In this document: in pieces, positions 47,311-56,486 of the stretch | Layout: every line of letters begins with the position of its first letter | How positions within the stretch are numbered: position 1 is the first letter of the stretch | NCBI RefSeq assembly: GCF_001667945.1 | Contig: NZ_LZJK01000063.1 | Location: 1 to 64,000, forward strand | DNA from: Mycolicibacter sinensis | GTDB taxonomy: Bacteria > Actinomycetota > Actinomycetes > Mycobacteriales > Mycobacteriaceae | Direction: 5' to 3' | DNA: 64,000 nucleotides | Notes under the pieces: generated by a model | What the model was told of the DNA's origin: nothing | The model's input: the letters and a program-made list of their open reading frames with translations, nothing else | Databases searched by the model: none | Made by a program: the position numbers and the translations under genes

Positions 47311-48198
47311 ATGAACGAACCGCACCGGCCAATTCCTAACCCGCACGACCCGACGAAGTTTGCGCCGATGGGCGGACCCATGATGCCGGGGCCGGGCGGT
47401 CAGATGCCGCCGCCCTGGCCGCCGATGCCGCCGAGCCCGCCACCGCACGGCAACCGCCGGCTGATATGGGTCCTGCTGGGGCTGGTCTGCGTGCTGACCG
47501 TGACCGCCGTGGTACTCACCGTGACGCTCGTCGGCCGCGACCGGCACGAGCCTGCGCGATCCAGCGCGATAGCCTCATCGGCGACGTCCGGCGACAAGCC
47601 ACCGCTGCCGGTGTCCGCCCTCGACGGCCTGCTCCCTGCCAAGGACGTCGTCCGCGACGCAGTGAGCGACCCGGGCATTGGCCTCGTCAACGACGGTGCG
47701 GCTATAGACACCGACGTCATGGTGGACGCCGACTGCCAAGGGATTGCCTCTGTTGCCGGGCCGGTTTATGCCGGTTCCGGCTGGACCGCTATCCGCTGGC
47801 AGCGGTGGAACAGTCCCGCCGAACCTGATCCACCCGAGTGGGTGCACGAAGTCCTGATGTCGGTAGCGACCTATCCTCAGGCCGAAGCGGCCCGCACCTT
47901 CTACACCAAGCAGAGCGCAGCGTGGCATAAGTGCTCCGGCCGCAATATCAATTTCCGCATATCCGCTGTCAAGGACGCGCCCGACCAGTTCTGGTCGGTC
48001 GGGGTCGTCACCGACGCCGATGGGGTGCTCAAAACGACCTTGACCAGGGAAGGCGGCGGTGGCTGGTCGTGCCAGCACACGCTGAACGTACGCAACAACA
48101 TCGTTGTCCGCATCAGCGTGTGCGGGTTTACAGATTCAGCAGCGGCAGCGCAGACGCTCCTCGACGCGGTCAACCAAAAGATCGACGCGGCAGCGTGA
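47311..48198 (+). CDS. Membrane-anchored PknH-sensor-like protein, copy 1
   Basis: This 295-residue protein has a Pro/Met-rich cytoplasmic N-terminus (1-50), one transmembrane helix at about 51-72, a linker, and an extracellular domain. That domain has four cysteines (DADCQG, WHKCSG, WSCQHT and VCGF), the pattern of the PknH C-terminal sensor domain, where they form two disulfides. There is no kinase domain. The ATG at 47311 begins MNEPHRP, as in the paralogue at 48311. It is the first of two tandem copies on the same strand. The ligand is unknown. Confidence 0.8.
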   Translation: MNEPHRPIPNPHDPTKFAPMGGPMMPGPGGQMPPPWPPMPPSPPPHGNRRLIWVLLGLVCVLTVTAVVLTVTLVGRDRHEPARSSAIASSATSGDKPPLPVSALDGLLPAKDVVRDAVSDPGIGLVNDGAAIDTDVMVDADCQGIASVAGPVYAGSGWTAIRWQRWNSPAEPDPPEWVHEVLMSVATYPQAEAARTFYTKQSAAWHKCSGRNINFRISAVKDAPDQFWSVGVVTDADGVLKTTLTREGGGGWSCQHTLNVRNNIVVRISVCGFTDSAAAAQTLLDAVNQKIDAAA

Positions 48199-48310
48199 GA
48201 AGGAGCGCAACCGCAACGCCGCGGCACTGTTCGCCCGAGCAGTCCCCCGAGATCGCCGCCAGTCCATCAAGTCCTGCGGTCCGGCCGGCCCCGGTAGCGC
48301 GGGCTCAGCG

Positions 48311-49207
48311 ATGAACGAGCCGCACGGTCCGACTCCCAGCCCCTACGACCCGACGCGGTTTACGCCTTGGAACGGGCCAGTCCCACCGTGGTCGGGCGGT
48401 CACGTGCCGCCGTCCTGGCCACCGATGCCGCCGGGTCGGCCGCCCCACGGCAACCGTCGACTGCTCTGGGCGCTGCTGGGGTTGGTGTGCGTGCTGACGG
48501 CAGTAGTCGTGGCGCTCGTCGTGATCCTCCCCCGCCACGACGGGCACGAGATCGTTGCGCAATCCCCGAGCACGACATCGACGCCGGCAACGTCGCATCA
48601 GCGTGCGCCGGTCCCCGTCTCCGCCCTCGAAGGCCTGTTGCCGGACAAGGGTTTCGTCGCCTCCGCGGCGGCTGCCCCCGGCGTCGACCTCGTCGCTCAC
48701 GGCGAGGGCATTGACGTCGAAGACTTGGTGGACGCCGATTGCCAAGGAGTCGTCGCCGTTTCCTCGCGGGCCTACGTGGGCTCCGGCTGGACTGCTATCC
48801 GCTGGCAACACTGGAACAACCCGCCCGAAACCGCCAATTCGGTGAAATTGATGAATCATGTTTCGCTGTCGGTAGCCGCCTATCCGCACGCCAACGCTGC
48901 CCGTACCTTTTACGTCAAGCAGAGCGATGCGTGGCGGAAATGCGCCGGAGATCTCGTCAACGGCCAACCGGCCAGCGCGACGGAATACACGGGCCAACTC
49001 TGGGTCATCACCGAAGTCACCGCCTCCGATCGTGCAATCGCTGCCACCGCGGTCAACGCCGAGCAGAACGACTGGTCGTGCCGATCCATGATGGCCGTAC
49101 GCAACAACATTGTCGTCCGCGTCGCGACGTGCGCCCGCACAGGTCCAGCAGCGGCAGCGCAGACGATCCTCGACTCGATAACGGCGAAGATCGACGCGGC
49201 AGCTTAA
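48311..49207 (+). CDS. Membrane-anchored PknH-sensor-like protein, copy 2
   Basis: This 298-residue tandem paralogue of the gene at 47311 lies 112 bp after it. It has the same layout: MNEPHGP start, Pro-rich tail, transmembrane helix near 53-73, and an extracellular domain with four cysteines (DADCQG, WRKCAG, WSCRSM and ATCARTG). The spacing GSGWTAIRWQ and the ending KIDAAA are shared. The linker and several surface segments differ, so the two may bind different ligands. Both lack a kinase domain and could compete with or partner the true PknH-type kinases, which is inference. Confidence 0.8.
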   Translation: MNEPHGPTPSPYDPTRFTPWNGPVPPWSGGHVPPSWPPMPPGRPPHGNRRLLWALLGLVCVLTAVVVALVVILPRHDGHEIVAQSPSTTSTPATSHQRAPVPVSALEGLLPDKGFVASAAAAPGVDLVAHGEGIDVEDLVDADCQGVVAVSSRAYVGSGWTAIRWQHWNNPPETANSVKLMNHVSLSVAAYPHANAARTFYVKQSDAWRKCAGDLVNGQPASATEYTGQLWVITEVTASDRAIAATAVNAEQNDWSCRSMMAVRNNIVVRVATCARTGPAAAAQTILDSITAKIDAAA

Positions 49208-49304
49208 AGGGCACCCCTACCCTTGATCGGCCACGATCCCTGGCGTATCGTCCGATTCAATTTCGCGACGCACAGTAGCGGATCGATGGAAAGGGCTTCA
49301 GTTG

Positions 49305-51230
49305 GTGCGCAACCGCTACGCCGGGGAACCGTTCACCACCCCGACTTCGCAGATCGCCGCCGCGCTGGAGCAGGTCAGTATCCCCACCCTGTTGCTGTCG
49401 TGCGTGCACATCACCGGCGATCCCCGCTTCATCCGGGAGTTCAAGCAGAACGGCATCTTCCTCAACGAGATCCAGGGCTTCATGTCCGAGGAGGACAAGG
49501 CACGCGCCCGCGCCGAGGCGTTGCCGGTGATCGTCGACTATCGCGACCGGGGCTGTCCGCAGCCCGCTCCGCTGCCCGCCGCGCTCATCAAAGAGATGAT
49601 GGACTGGGCGGCCTGCGAAACCGTGCCGGATGCCTACCTGGGCCTACTCGCCGAAGAACTCGATCTGGAGGGGGCCGACCCGCGGCGGCCCGCACCGCTG
49701 GATCGAGACCGCGCGGCGCAGTTGCCGGTCGTGGTGATCGGCTGCGGGGAATCGGGTGTGCTGGCCGGAATCCGGCTGGCACACGCGGGTATTCCCTTCA
49801 CCATCGTCGAGAAGAACGCCGGCCCGGGCGGGACGTGGTGGGAGAACACCTACCCGGGCGCCCGGGTGGATGTGGCCAACCACTTCTACTGCTTCAGTTT
49901 CGCGCCCAACAACAACTGGGGGCACTACTTCGCCGAACAGCCGGAACTGCAGGCCTATTTCAGCGACCTGATCACCAAACACGGCCTGGATGCCCACATC
50001 CGGTGGAACACCGAGGTCACCGCGGCGGCTTGGGACGACGACGCCGGCACCTGGACGCTGACCACCGCAGCGGGCGACCAGCTGCAGGCACGAGCGGTGA
50101 TCACCGCGGTCGGCCAACTCAACCGGCCGCACCTGCCGGAGTTCGACGGCGCCGACAGCTTCGCCGGCCCGGCGTTTCACTCCGCGGCCTGGGATCACCG
50201 CGTCGACGTGACCGGCAAACGCGTGGCGCTGATCGGCGCGGGCGCCAGCGGCTTCCAGATCGCGCCGGCGATCGCGGGAAAAGTGGAGCACCTCACGGTG
50301 TTTCAGCGCACCGCACAGTGGATGTTCCCCAACCCGATGTATCACGACGCGGTCGGCGACGGCGTGCGCTGGGCACTGGAGCACCTGCCGTTCTACGGCC
50401 GCTGGTACCGGTTCCTGCTGCTGTGGCCCGGCGCCGACAAGGGCCTGGAGGCCGCCCGGGTGGACCCGACCTATCCCGACCAGGACTACGCGGTCAGCGA
50501 GATCAACGCCATGGCCCGGCAGATGTTCACCGGCTGGATCACCGCTCAGGTCGGCGACGACGAGGAGCTGCTGGCCAAGGTGTTGCCGGACTATCCGGCC
50601 ACCGGCAAACGCACCCTGCAGGACAACGGCACCTGGCTGCAGACCCTGCAGCGCGACAACGTCGACCTGGTGCGCACCGGGATCGAGCGGATCACGCCTC
50701 AAGGTGTCCAGACCGAAGACGGTGTCCACCATGACGTGGATGTGATCGTCTACGCCACCGGGTTTCGGCACACCGACGTGCTGTGGCCGATGCGCGTCAC
50801 CGGCCGCGGCGGCACCGATCTGCACACGCTGTGGGGCAGCCGGCCGTATGCTTATCTGGGTATCACCGTGCCCGGCTTCCCGAACTTCTTTCTGCTCTAT
50901 GGCCCCGGCGCCCACCTGGCACACGGCGGCAGCCTGATCTTCAACTCCGAGTTGGAGATGCGTTACATCGATGCCTGCCTGGCCAAGATCGCCGGCGAGG
51001 GGCTGCACTCGATCGAGCCGACCGCCCAGGCCGCCGCCGAATGGCATCGGGCCACCCAGGAGGAGATCAAAAAGACCGTGTGGGCGCACCCGGCGGTCAA
51101 GCATTCCTACTTCAAGAACGCCGACGGCGAGATCCACACCGTCAGCCCCTGGCGGCTCGACGAATACTGGTCGGCGGTGCGCGAACCGGACTGGACGCAG
51201 TTCATCATCGCCAAAGGAGACCAGAGTTGA
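49305..51230 (+). CDS. Flavin-containing monooxygenase, Baeyer-Villiger type
   Basis: This 641-residue flavin monooxygenase has an N-terminal extension of about 135 residues. Then come the FAD motif [32 protein letters not shown], the NADPH motif [16 protein letters not shown], and the Baeyer-Villiger fingerprint [12 protein letters not shown] (F-x-G-x3-H-x3-W). It should oxidise ketones to esters using NADPH and oxygen; the substrate is unknown. The start is GTG 49305 or TTG 49302, behind GAAAGG. It is followed by an overlapping SDR gene, which could supply or process the ketone. Many mycobacteria use such pairs in steroid or terpenoid breakdown. Confidence 0.88.
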   Translation: MRNRYAGEPFTTPTSQIAAALEQVSIPTLLLSCVHITGDPRFIREFKQNGIFLNEIQGFMSEEDKARARAEALPVIVDYRDRGCPQPAPLPAALIKEMMDWAACETVPDAYLGLLAEELDLEGADPRRPAPLDRDRAAQLPVVVIGCGESGVLAGIRLAHAGIPFTIVEKNAGPGGTWWENTYPGARVDVANHFYCFSFAPNNNWGHYFAEQPELQAYFSDLITKHGLDAHIRWNTEVTAAAWDDDAGTWTLTTAAGDQLQARAVITAVGQLNRPHLPEFDGADSFAGPAFHSAAWDHRVDVTGKRVALIGAGASGFQIAPAIAGKVEHLTVFQRTAQWMFPNPMYHDAVGDGVRWALEHLPFYGRWYRFLLLWPGADKGLEAARVDPTYPDQDYAVSEINAMARQMFTGWITAQVGDDEELLAKVLPDYPATGKRTLQDNGTWLQTLQRDNVDLVRTGIERITPQGVQTEDGVHHDVDVIVYATGFRHTDVLWPMRVTGRGGTDLHTLWGSRPYAYLGITVPGFPNFFLLYGPGAHLAHGGSLIFNSELEMRYIDACLAKIAGEGLHSIEPTAQAAAEWHRATQEEIKKTVWAHPAVKHSYFKNADGEIHTVSPWRLDEYWSAVREPDWTQFIIAKGDQS

Positions 51231-51964
51231 GCGGAGTCGTCATCACCGGTGCGGCATCGGGAATCGGCCGCGCGTGCGCGCAGGCGCTGATCGCCGAGGG
51301 GCGCCGGGTTGCGTTATGGGACATCGCACCTGGCGTCCAGGAGGTGGCCGACGGCTTGGGCATGCCCGGCGCGGTGGTCGACGTCTGCGATGACGCCGGG
51401 ATGCCTGCGGCGGTCGCTGCCGCGGCCGAGGCGCTCGACGGGATCGACGGGCTGGTACACGCCGCGGGGCGGGTGGCCCCGGAACCGGTCGGCGCCTACA
51501 CCGGTGACTCCTGGGATGCCGTCATGGATGTCAACCTGCGTGCCCAGGCCATGCTGGTGCAGCTGATGCTGCCGCACCTGGAGGCGGTAGCCCGGGCCGG
51601 CGGCCATCCGGCGGTGGTCGGTATCTCCAGCATCGAGGGGTTGACCGCGAATCCGTTCATCCCGGCCTATTGCGCCTCCAAGGCCGGCCTGCTGGGGTTG
51701 ACCCGGTCCATGGCCGCGCAACTAGGCCCGGCCGGCATCCGGGTCAACGCGGTGTGCCCGGGCTTCATCGAAACCCCGATGCTGCAGATCGCCCTCGACG
51801 TCGAAGAGGTCGCGGCCGGGTTCGTCGCCGCCGCGCCCCTAGGACGCATCGGTCAACCGGAGGAGGTCGCCCAGGCGGTGGCGTTTTTGATGTCGCCGCG
51901 GGCGTCGTTCGTCACCGGCACCCAGATCGTCGTCGACGGTGGCGTCACTGCCCGGCATCCGTGA
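51227..51964 (+). CDS. SDR family dehydrogenase
   Basis: This 245-residue classical short-chain dehydrogenase has [14 protein letters not shown] (cofactor), AAGRVAPE in place of NNAG, the active-site YCASK, and [12 protein letters not shown]. The TTG start overlaps the monooxygenase stop by 4 bp, with an AAAGGAG site, which indicates coupled translation. It would oxidise an alcohol to the ketone used by the monooxygenase, or act as an oxoacyl reductase; the pairing is inference. Its 3' end overlaps the convergent DUF4436 gene by 20 bp. Confidence 0.88.
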   Translation: MSGVVITGAASGIGRACAQALIAEGRRVALWDIAPGVQEVADGLGMPGAVVDVCDDAGMPAAVAAAAEALDGIDGLVHAAGRVAPEPVGAYTGDSWDAVMDVNLRAQAMLVQLMLPHLEAVARAGGHPAVVGISSIEGLTANPFIPAYCASKAGLLGLTRSMAAQLGPAGIRVNAVCPGFIETPMLQIALDVEEVAAGFVAAAPLGRIGQPEEVAQAVAFLMSPRASFVTGTQIVVDGGVTARHP

Positions 51965-52847
51965 CGACGCCCGTGGCCGGCTCGGGTTTCAGGTCACGCC
52001 ACCAGCAGTAGATGAACAGCAGCATCGACATCACCAGCGCAACGATCACCCAGAGGGTGATCGTGACGTCTATCCAGGATCCGATCGGCGGCGCGTCCGG
52101 CAGGGCGTTGCGCAGCGGGATCACCGCGAAAAGCATTGCCGCATACCACGTCGTCATCGGCGGCTGGAATTTGCGCCAGCCCAGGAATGTCAGGTTTGCA
52201 ACGACGACAGCCACCGCGGCCAGGGCGATCAAGACGCCTACGAGCACGGCACCGAAAGCCATGGTGCTCGGTGACCGGTGCAGCGTCACCCGGTAGGGGC
52301 CGCTGCCGCCGTCACGGTCGCTGACGATCTCGTTCTTCCAGCCGGCGATATGGTCGACAAACGTCACCGACATCCGTTCCGGCGTCGTGGCATCGCCGCG
52401 GAGAACGTCGACGGTGATCGGCCCGGTCTGGTAGTGATCGAACGGCCAATTCGCTGAGTTGCCGGAGACCGTCAACGGGACCGGGAACACCCCGGGCACC
52501 ATGCCTTTCGTCCAGGTGCGCTTGGTCGGGGTGACCGCAGAGTGCACGGCGATGCTGAGGTTGTCCCGGAGCCCATGGGTGGCTGGATCGACCAGGTCAG
52601 GTCCGGGGGTGATGGTGACCTTGCCGGTCAGCGTGCCCTTGACCGTCTGCAGATCGTCGATGTCGATGGTCACCGTCGTTCCGTCGGCCGCCGCCTGGCC
52701 GTCGGTGAGTTGGCGCGGGCAGCCGCATCCCGCTCTCTCATACAGCGCGAGGGTGACGAGATAGGACGCGACGAAGAAGACCGTCATGCCGAGGATCAGA
52801 AGTAGCCTGGGCCGGTTGACGTGAACAACCGGATCGCCATTGGGCAA
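51945..52847 (-). CDS. DUF4436 membrane protein
   Basis: This 300-residue protein has an N-terminal helix at about 13-36, an extracellular beta-rich domain of about 150 residues with a CGCP cysteine pair near residue 41, and three C-terminal helices at roughly 198-220, 235-253 and 262-285. It fits the DUF4436 family of actinobacterial membrane proteins of unknown function. The start is TTG 52847 with a GGGAG site; the nearby ATG is out of frame. The region 52848-52994 upstream holds no gene I can support. Confidence 0.75.
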   Translation of the reverse strand: MPNGDPVVHVNRPRLLLILGMTVFFVASYLVTLALYERAGCGCPRQLTDGQAAADGTTVTIDIDDLQTVKGTLTGKVTITPGPDLVDPATHGLRDNLSIAVHSAVTPTKRTWTKGMVPGVFPVPLTVSGNSANWPFDHYQTGPITVDVLRGDATTPERMSVTFVDHIAGWKNEIVSDRDGGSGPYRVTLHRSPSTMAFGAVLVGVLIALAAVAVVVANLTFLGWRKFQPPMTTWYAAMLFAVIPLRNALPDAPPIGSWIDVTITLWVIVALVMSMLLFIYCWWRDLKPEPATGVVTDAGQ

Positions 52848-52994
52848 GGCTGCTCTCCCTCACTCTGGATGGTCGACGACAACGGCTGCATCGTCTCATC
52901 GCGGCCGTGCTTGCCGCCGAGTTTTCGAAGTACACACGACCCGAATCGAGCGGCTGCAATCGAATTCCGGCGCTGCCGCCGAATCTGTGCCGCG

Positions 52995-53555
52995 TTAGAA
53001 GACTTCGCTGTGCGGTGCCGCGATGACGAATCCGTGCGTTACCGCCGGGGCACCGTTCTTGGCACCGTTCTCGTGTGCGGCCTGGAGCACGCAGACCACC
53101 TCGGTGCCCAGCGGACTCCCACAGACCAGCGATTGGGTGGGCGAGAAATCCCAGAAGACGATCTTGTGGCCGGGCACCAGCATGATCGACGGAACCTTGG
53201 CCGGATCGCCGAGGAGCCCGGCGGGCGCCATCGGCAGAAACTGCGCCGGACCGTTGCCGTCCGCATAGACGGTGCCCAGGCTCACGCTGCGGGTTCCCGG
53301 CGGCGCTCCCACGAAATTCCCGGCACACGCCACGCTGTGCGTGACTTTCCCACGACTCTTCCGGCAGGCCAGGCCCGAGGGGGTGGTAAACGCCAGATCC
53401 GGGATGCCGGTGAGGTCGCTGACAGTGCCGGGCAGCGGTCCGCTGTCATCGATGAGCGGATTGAGGTCGGGAACCTCGTTTGCGGCAACGGCATTGGGTA
53501 CCGGCACGAGCATCGCCACCGCGGCGCAGACCACCGCCAGCAATCGTCCCAACAC
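52995..53555 (-). CDS. Secreted protein of unknown function
   Basis: This 186-residue protein has a signal peptide at about 1-24 (PNAVAANEVP). The mature part has four cysteines (LACRKS, VACAGN, LVCGSP and VVCVLQ), compatible with two disulfides, and is otherwise beta-rich. I recognise no family. It lies 11 bp downstream of glmS on the same strand, so it may be read through from that promoter. The start is a GTG behind GGGGA. Confidence 0.75.
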   Translation of the reverse strand: MLGRLLAVVCAAVAMLVPVPNAVAANEVPDLNPLIDDSGPLPGTVSDLTGIPDLAFTTPSGLACRKSRGKVTHSVACAGNFVGAPPGTRSVSLGTVYADGNGPAQFLPMAPAGLLGDPAKVPSIMLVPGHKIVFWDFSPTQSLVCGSPLGTEVVCVLQAAHENGAKNGAPAVTHGFVIAAPHSEVF

Positions 53556-53566
53556 CGAGAGTTCCC

Positions 53567-55435
53567 CTATTCGACGGTGACCGACTTGGCCAGGTTGCGC
53601 GGCTTGTCGACATCGTAACCCCGGGCCTGCGCCACCCCGGCGGCGAACACCTGTAGCGGGATGGTCGACAACAGCGGCTGGTAAAGCGTTGGCACTCCCG
53701 GGATTTCGATCAGATGATCGGCGTAGGGCCGCACCGTCTCGTCGCCCTCCTCGGCGATCACGATGGTGACTGCGCCGCGGGCCTGGATCTCGCGGATGTT
53801 GGAGAGCAGCTTGGAGTGCAGCATCGCGGCGTTCTTCGGCGAGGGCATCACGACGATCACCGGCAGGTCGTCCTCGATGAGCGCGATCGGGCCGTGTTTG
53901 AGCTCACCGGCGGCAAAGCCCTCGGCGTGCATGTAGGCCAGTTCCTTGAGTTTGAGCGCGCCTTCCAGTGCCACCGGGTAGCCGACGTGCCGGCCCAAAA
54001 AGAGCACAGCACTCGATTTCGCGAACCGCCGCGCCAGCTCGGCGACCGATTCCATCCCGTCGAGCACCCGCGCCACCAGGTCGGGCATCGCCTCCAGTTG
54101 CCGGTACTCGCGCTCGACCTCGTCGGGGTATTTGGTGCCCCGGGCCTGGGCCAGTGCCAGCCCGACCAGATAGTTCGCGGTGACCTGGGCCAGAAACGTC
54201 TTGGTCGACGCGACGCCGATCTCCGGTCCGGCCCGGGTGTAGATCACCGCGTCGCACTCGCGCGGGATCTGTGAGCCGTTGGTGTTGCAGACCGCCAGCA
54301 CCTTGGCCTTCTGCTCCTTGGCATGCCGGACGGCTTCGAGGGTGTCGGCGGTCTCGCCGGACTGGCTGATCGCCACCACCAGGGTGCTGCGGTCCAGAAC
54401 CGGGTCGCGGTAACGGAATTCGCTGGCCAGCTCGACTTCCACCGGCAGCCGCGTCCAGTGTTCGATCGCGTACTTGGCCAGCAGGCCGGAGTGATACGCG
54501 GTGCCGCAGGCCACCACGAACACTTTGTCGACCTCACGCAAGTCCTGATCGGAGAGCCGCTGCTCGTCGAGCACGATCCGGCCGTCCTCGAAGTGACCGA
54601 GCAGAGTCTCGGCCACCGCGGTGGGCTGCTCGGCGATCTCTTTGAGCATGAAGTACTCGTAGCCGCCTTTTTCGGCGGCCGACAGGTCCCAGTCGATATG
54701 AAACGGGCGAGCAGTGCCGGTCATGTCCTGGCCGGAGAAGTCGGTGATGCGGTAGCTCTCGGCGGTGATGACCACCGCCTGGTCCTGGCCCAGCTCGATC
54801 GCGTTGCGGGTGTAGGGGATGAACGCCGCCACGTCCGAACCGAGGAACATCTCGCCCTCGCCGATGCCGACCACCAGCGGGGTGGAGCGCCGCGCCGCCA
54901 CGATGGTGCCGGGCTCGTCGGCGTGGGCGAACACCACCGTGAAGTGCCCCTCCAGCCGGCGCAGCACCGCCAGCGCCGAGGCCACGAAATCCCCGGCGGT
55001 GTCGCCGTGGCGGTACTGGCGGGCCAACAGGTGGACGGTCGCCTCGGTGTCGGTCTCGCTGGTGAACTCCACGCCCTCGCGCTCCAGCTCGTCGCGCAGC
55101 GCGGAGAAATTCTCGATGATGCCGTTGTGCACCACGGCGAATTTCGAGGCCGCGTCGCGGTGCGGGTGTGCGTTGCGGTCGGTGGGGCGGCCGTGAGTGG
55201 CCCAGCGGGTGTGGCCCAGCCCGGTGCCGCCGGTCAACAGGACCGGATCGGTAGCGGCCAGTTCGGCTTCGAGGTTGGCCAGCCGGCCCGCGCGGCGGCG
55301 GATAGTGAGCTGTCCGACACCGTCGACGACCGCGATTCCGGCGGAGTCGTAGCCGCGGTATTCCATGCGCCGCAGTGCCTCGACGACGACCTCGCGGGCG
55401 GGCCGTTGCCCGACGTAGCCGACGATTCCGCACAT
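53567..55435 (-). CDS. glmS: Glucosamine-6-phosphate synthase GlmS
   Basis: GlmS makes glucosamine-6-phosphate from fructose-6-phosphate and glutamine, the first step to peptidoglycan and mycothiol precursors. The 622-residue protein starts MCGIVGYVG, with Cys2 the glutaminase nucleophile. It has the GHTRWATHG and GIIENF motifs, and two SIS domains (VACGTAYHSGLLAKYA and FLGRHVGYPVALEGALKLKE). The C-terminus DKPRNLAKSVTVE is conserved. I see no glmS ribozyme-like structure upstream, as expected outside Firmicutes. It follows Rv3436c in the M. tuberculosis order. Confidence 0.97.
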   Translation of the reverse strand: MCGIVGYVGQRPAREVVVEALRRMEYRGYDSAGIAVVDGVGQLTIRRRAGRLANLEAELAATDPVLLTGGTGLGHTRWATHGRPTDRNAHPHRDAASKFAVVHNGIIENFSALRDELEREGVEFTSETDTEATVHLLARQYRHGDTAGDFVASALAVLRRLEGHFTVVFAHADEPGTIVAARRSTPLVVGIGEGEMFLGSDVAAFIPYTRNAIELGQDQAVVITAESYRITDFSGQDMTGTARPFHIDWDLSAAEKGGYEYFMLKEIAEQPTAVAETLLGHFEDGRIVLDEQRLSDQDLREVDKVFVVACGTAYHSGLLAKYAIEHWTRLPVEVELASEFRYRDPVLDRSTLVVAISQSGETADTLEAVRHAKEQKAKVLAVCNTNGSQIPRECDAVIYTRAGPEIGVASTKTFLAQVTANYLVGLALAQARGTKYPDEVEREYRQLEAMPDLVARVLDGMESVAELARRFAKSSAVLFLGRHVGYPVALEGALKLKELAYMHAEGFAAGELKHGPIALIEDDLPVIVVMPSPKNAAMLHSKLLSNIREIQARGAVTIVIAEEGDETVRPYADHLIEIPGVPTLYQPLLSTIPLQVFAAGVAQARGYDVDKPRNLAKSVTVE

Positions 55436-55576
55436 AGCTGTTCAGGGTAGTGCAGGGCTGGGGTATCTCTATATTCCTCGCTGCCCGGCCGTGACGGCGA
55501 CGGGGAGTTCCACGACTTTCGCCAGGCCATGACCGTCGAGCCGCTCCGCGATACGTTCTTGCGTTAACGTCATCGA

Positions 55577-56416
55577 GTGGCGAGCATCAAGCGTCTGTAC
55601 AGCGCATTGAACCGTCCGGGCCCGCACCGCGTCTTGCGCGGCGATCTGGCCTATGCGGGGCTGGCCGGTGTGGTTTACACCCCGGCGTCCGGGTACCGGC
55701 TTCCCGCGGTGGCGTTCGGCCATGACTGGCTGACCCGCGCCGACCGCTACGCCGGCCTGCTGGAGCACTTGGCGTCGTGGGGCATTGTGGCTGCGGCCCC
55801 GGACACCGGGCGCGGCCTGGCGCCGTCGGTGCTGGAATCGGCCGCCGACTTGGGCCGTGCGCTGGATATCGCCACCGATATCCGGTTGGGGCCGGGCCGG
55901 ATCAGCATCGACCGCGGCCGGCTCGCGGTGGCCGGCCATGGTTTCGGCGGTTCAGCGGCGGTATTCGCCGCCGCCGGGTTATCGCTGAAACCCCAAGCGG
56001 TGGTGTCGATTTTCCCGACGGTCACCAGCCCCGCTGCCGAGCAGGCCGCGGCGGCGCTGGAGGTGCCCGGTGTGGTGTTCAGCGGCCCGGGCGACTCGAC
56101 GGCACTGCGCTCCAACGCGGTCGAGCTGGCGCATGCCTGGCGGTCGGCGACGCTGCGGGTGATCACCAAGGCGTCGCCGGCCGGGCTGCCGCAGGGTGGT
56201 CGGCTGAGCGGGTTCTTCGGGCTGCCGACCTCGGATCGGCGCACCCAGCGGCGGGTGCGCGCCCTGTTGACCGGATATCTGCTGGCCCAGCTGGCCGGCG
56301 ACAAGACCTACCGACCGTTCGCCGATCCGGACGTGCGGCTGCCGCATACCGAGCCGCTCGACGCACTGCCGGAACCGGCGAGCCACGAGGAGAAGATCGC
56401 CGCGCTGCTCAAGTAG
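55577..56416 (+). CDS. Alpha/beta-hydrolase fold protein with altered nucleophile (Rv3438-like)
   Basis: This 279-residue chlorophyllase/dienelactone-hydrolase-like fold has GHDWLTRADRYAGLLEHLASWG (oxyanion region), an expected acid strand, and the elbow AGHGFGGSAAV. The elbow reads G-H-G-F-G-G, so the usual nucleophilic Ser is replaced by Gly. It may therefore be non-catalytic or use another residue. The start is GTG with no clear ribosome binding site, and a TTAAC element 12 bp upstream could be the -10 of a leaderless or short-leader transcript. It is divergent from glmS. Confidence 0.8.
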   Translation: MASIKRLYSALNRPGPHRVLRGDLAYAGLAGVVYTPASGYRLPAVAFGHDWLTRADRYAGLLEHLASWGIVAAAPDTGRGLAPSVLESAADLGRALDIATDIRLGPGRISIDRGRLAVAGHGFGGSAAVFAAAGLSLKPQAVVSIFPTVTSPAAEQAAAALEVPGVVFSGPGDSTALRSNAVELAHAWRSATLRVITKASPAGLPQGGRLSGFFGLPTSDRRTQRRVRALLTGYLLAQLAGDKTYRPFADPDVRLPHTEPLDALPEPASHEEKIAALLK

Positions 56417-56432
56417 GGCAGCTGCAAACGGC

Positions 56433-56469
56433 CACGGCCGCCGGGTCCTGTTCAGACCCGACGGCCGTG
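56433..56469. terminator. Bidirectional terminator-like hairpin
   Basis: Arms 56433-56447 and 56455-56469 pair over 15 positions with one mismatch, around a 7-nt loop. Flanking A-rich and T-rich runs (AAACG and CGTTGTTT) extend the stem. It lies between the convergent hydrolase-fold gene and the PGRS gene. Confidence 0.75.
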
Positions 56470-56486
56470 TCGTTGTTTGCCGGCGA

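Noticed and set aside
55436..55576. A glmS ribozyme or riboswitch before glmS
   Set aside because: The region is too short and no ribozyme core is visible; the element is also not expected in actinobacteria.
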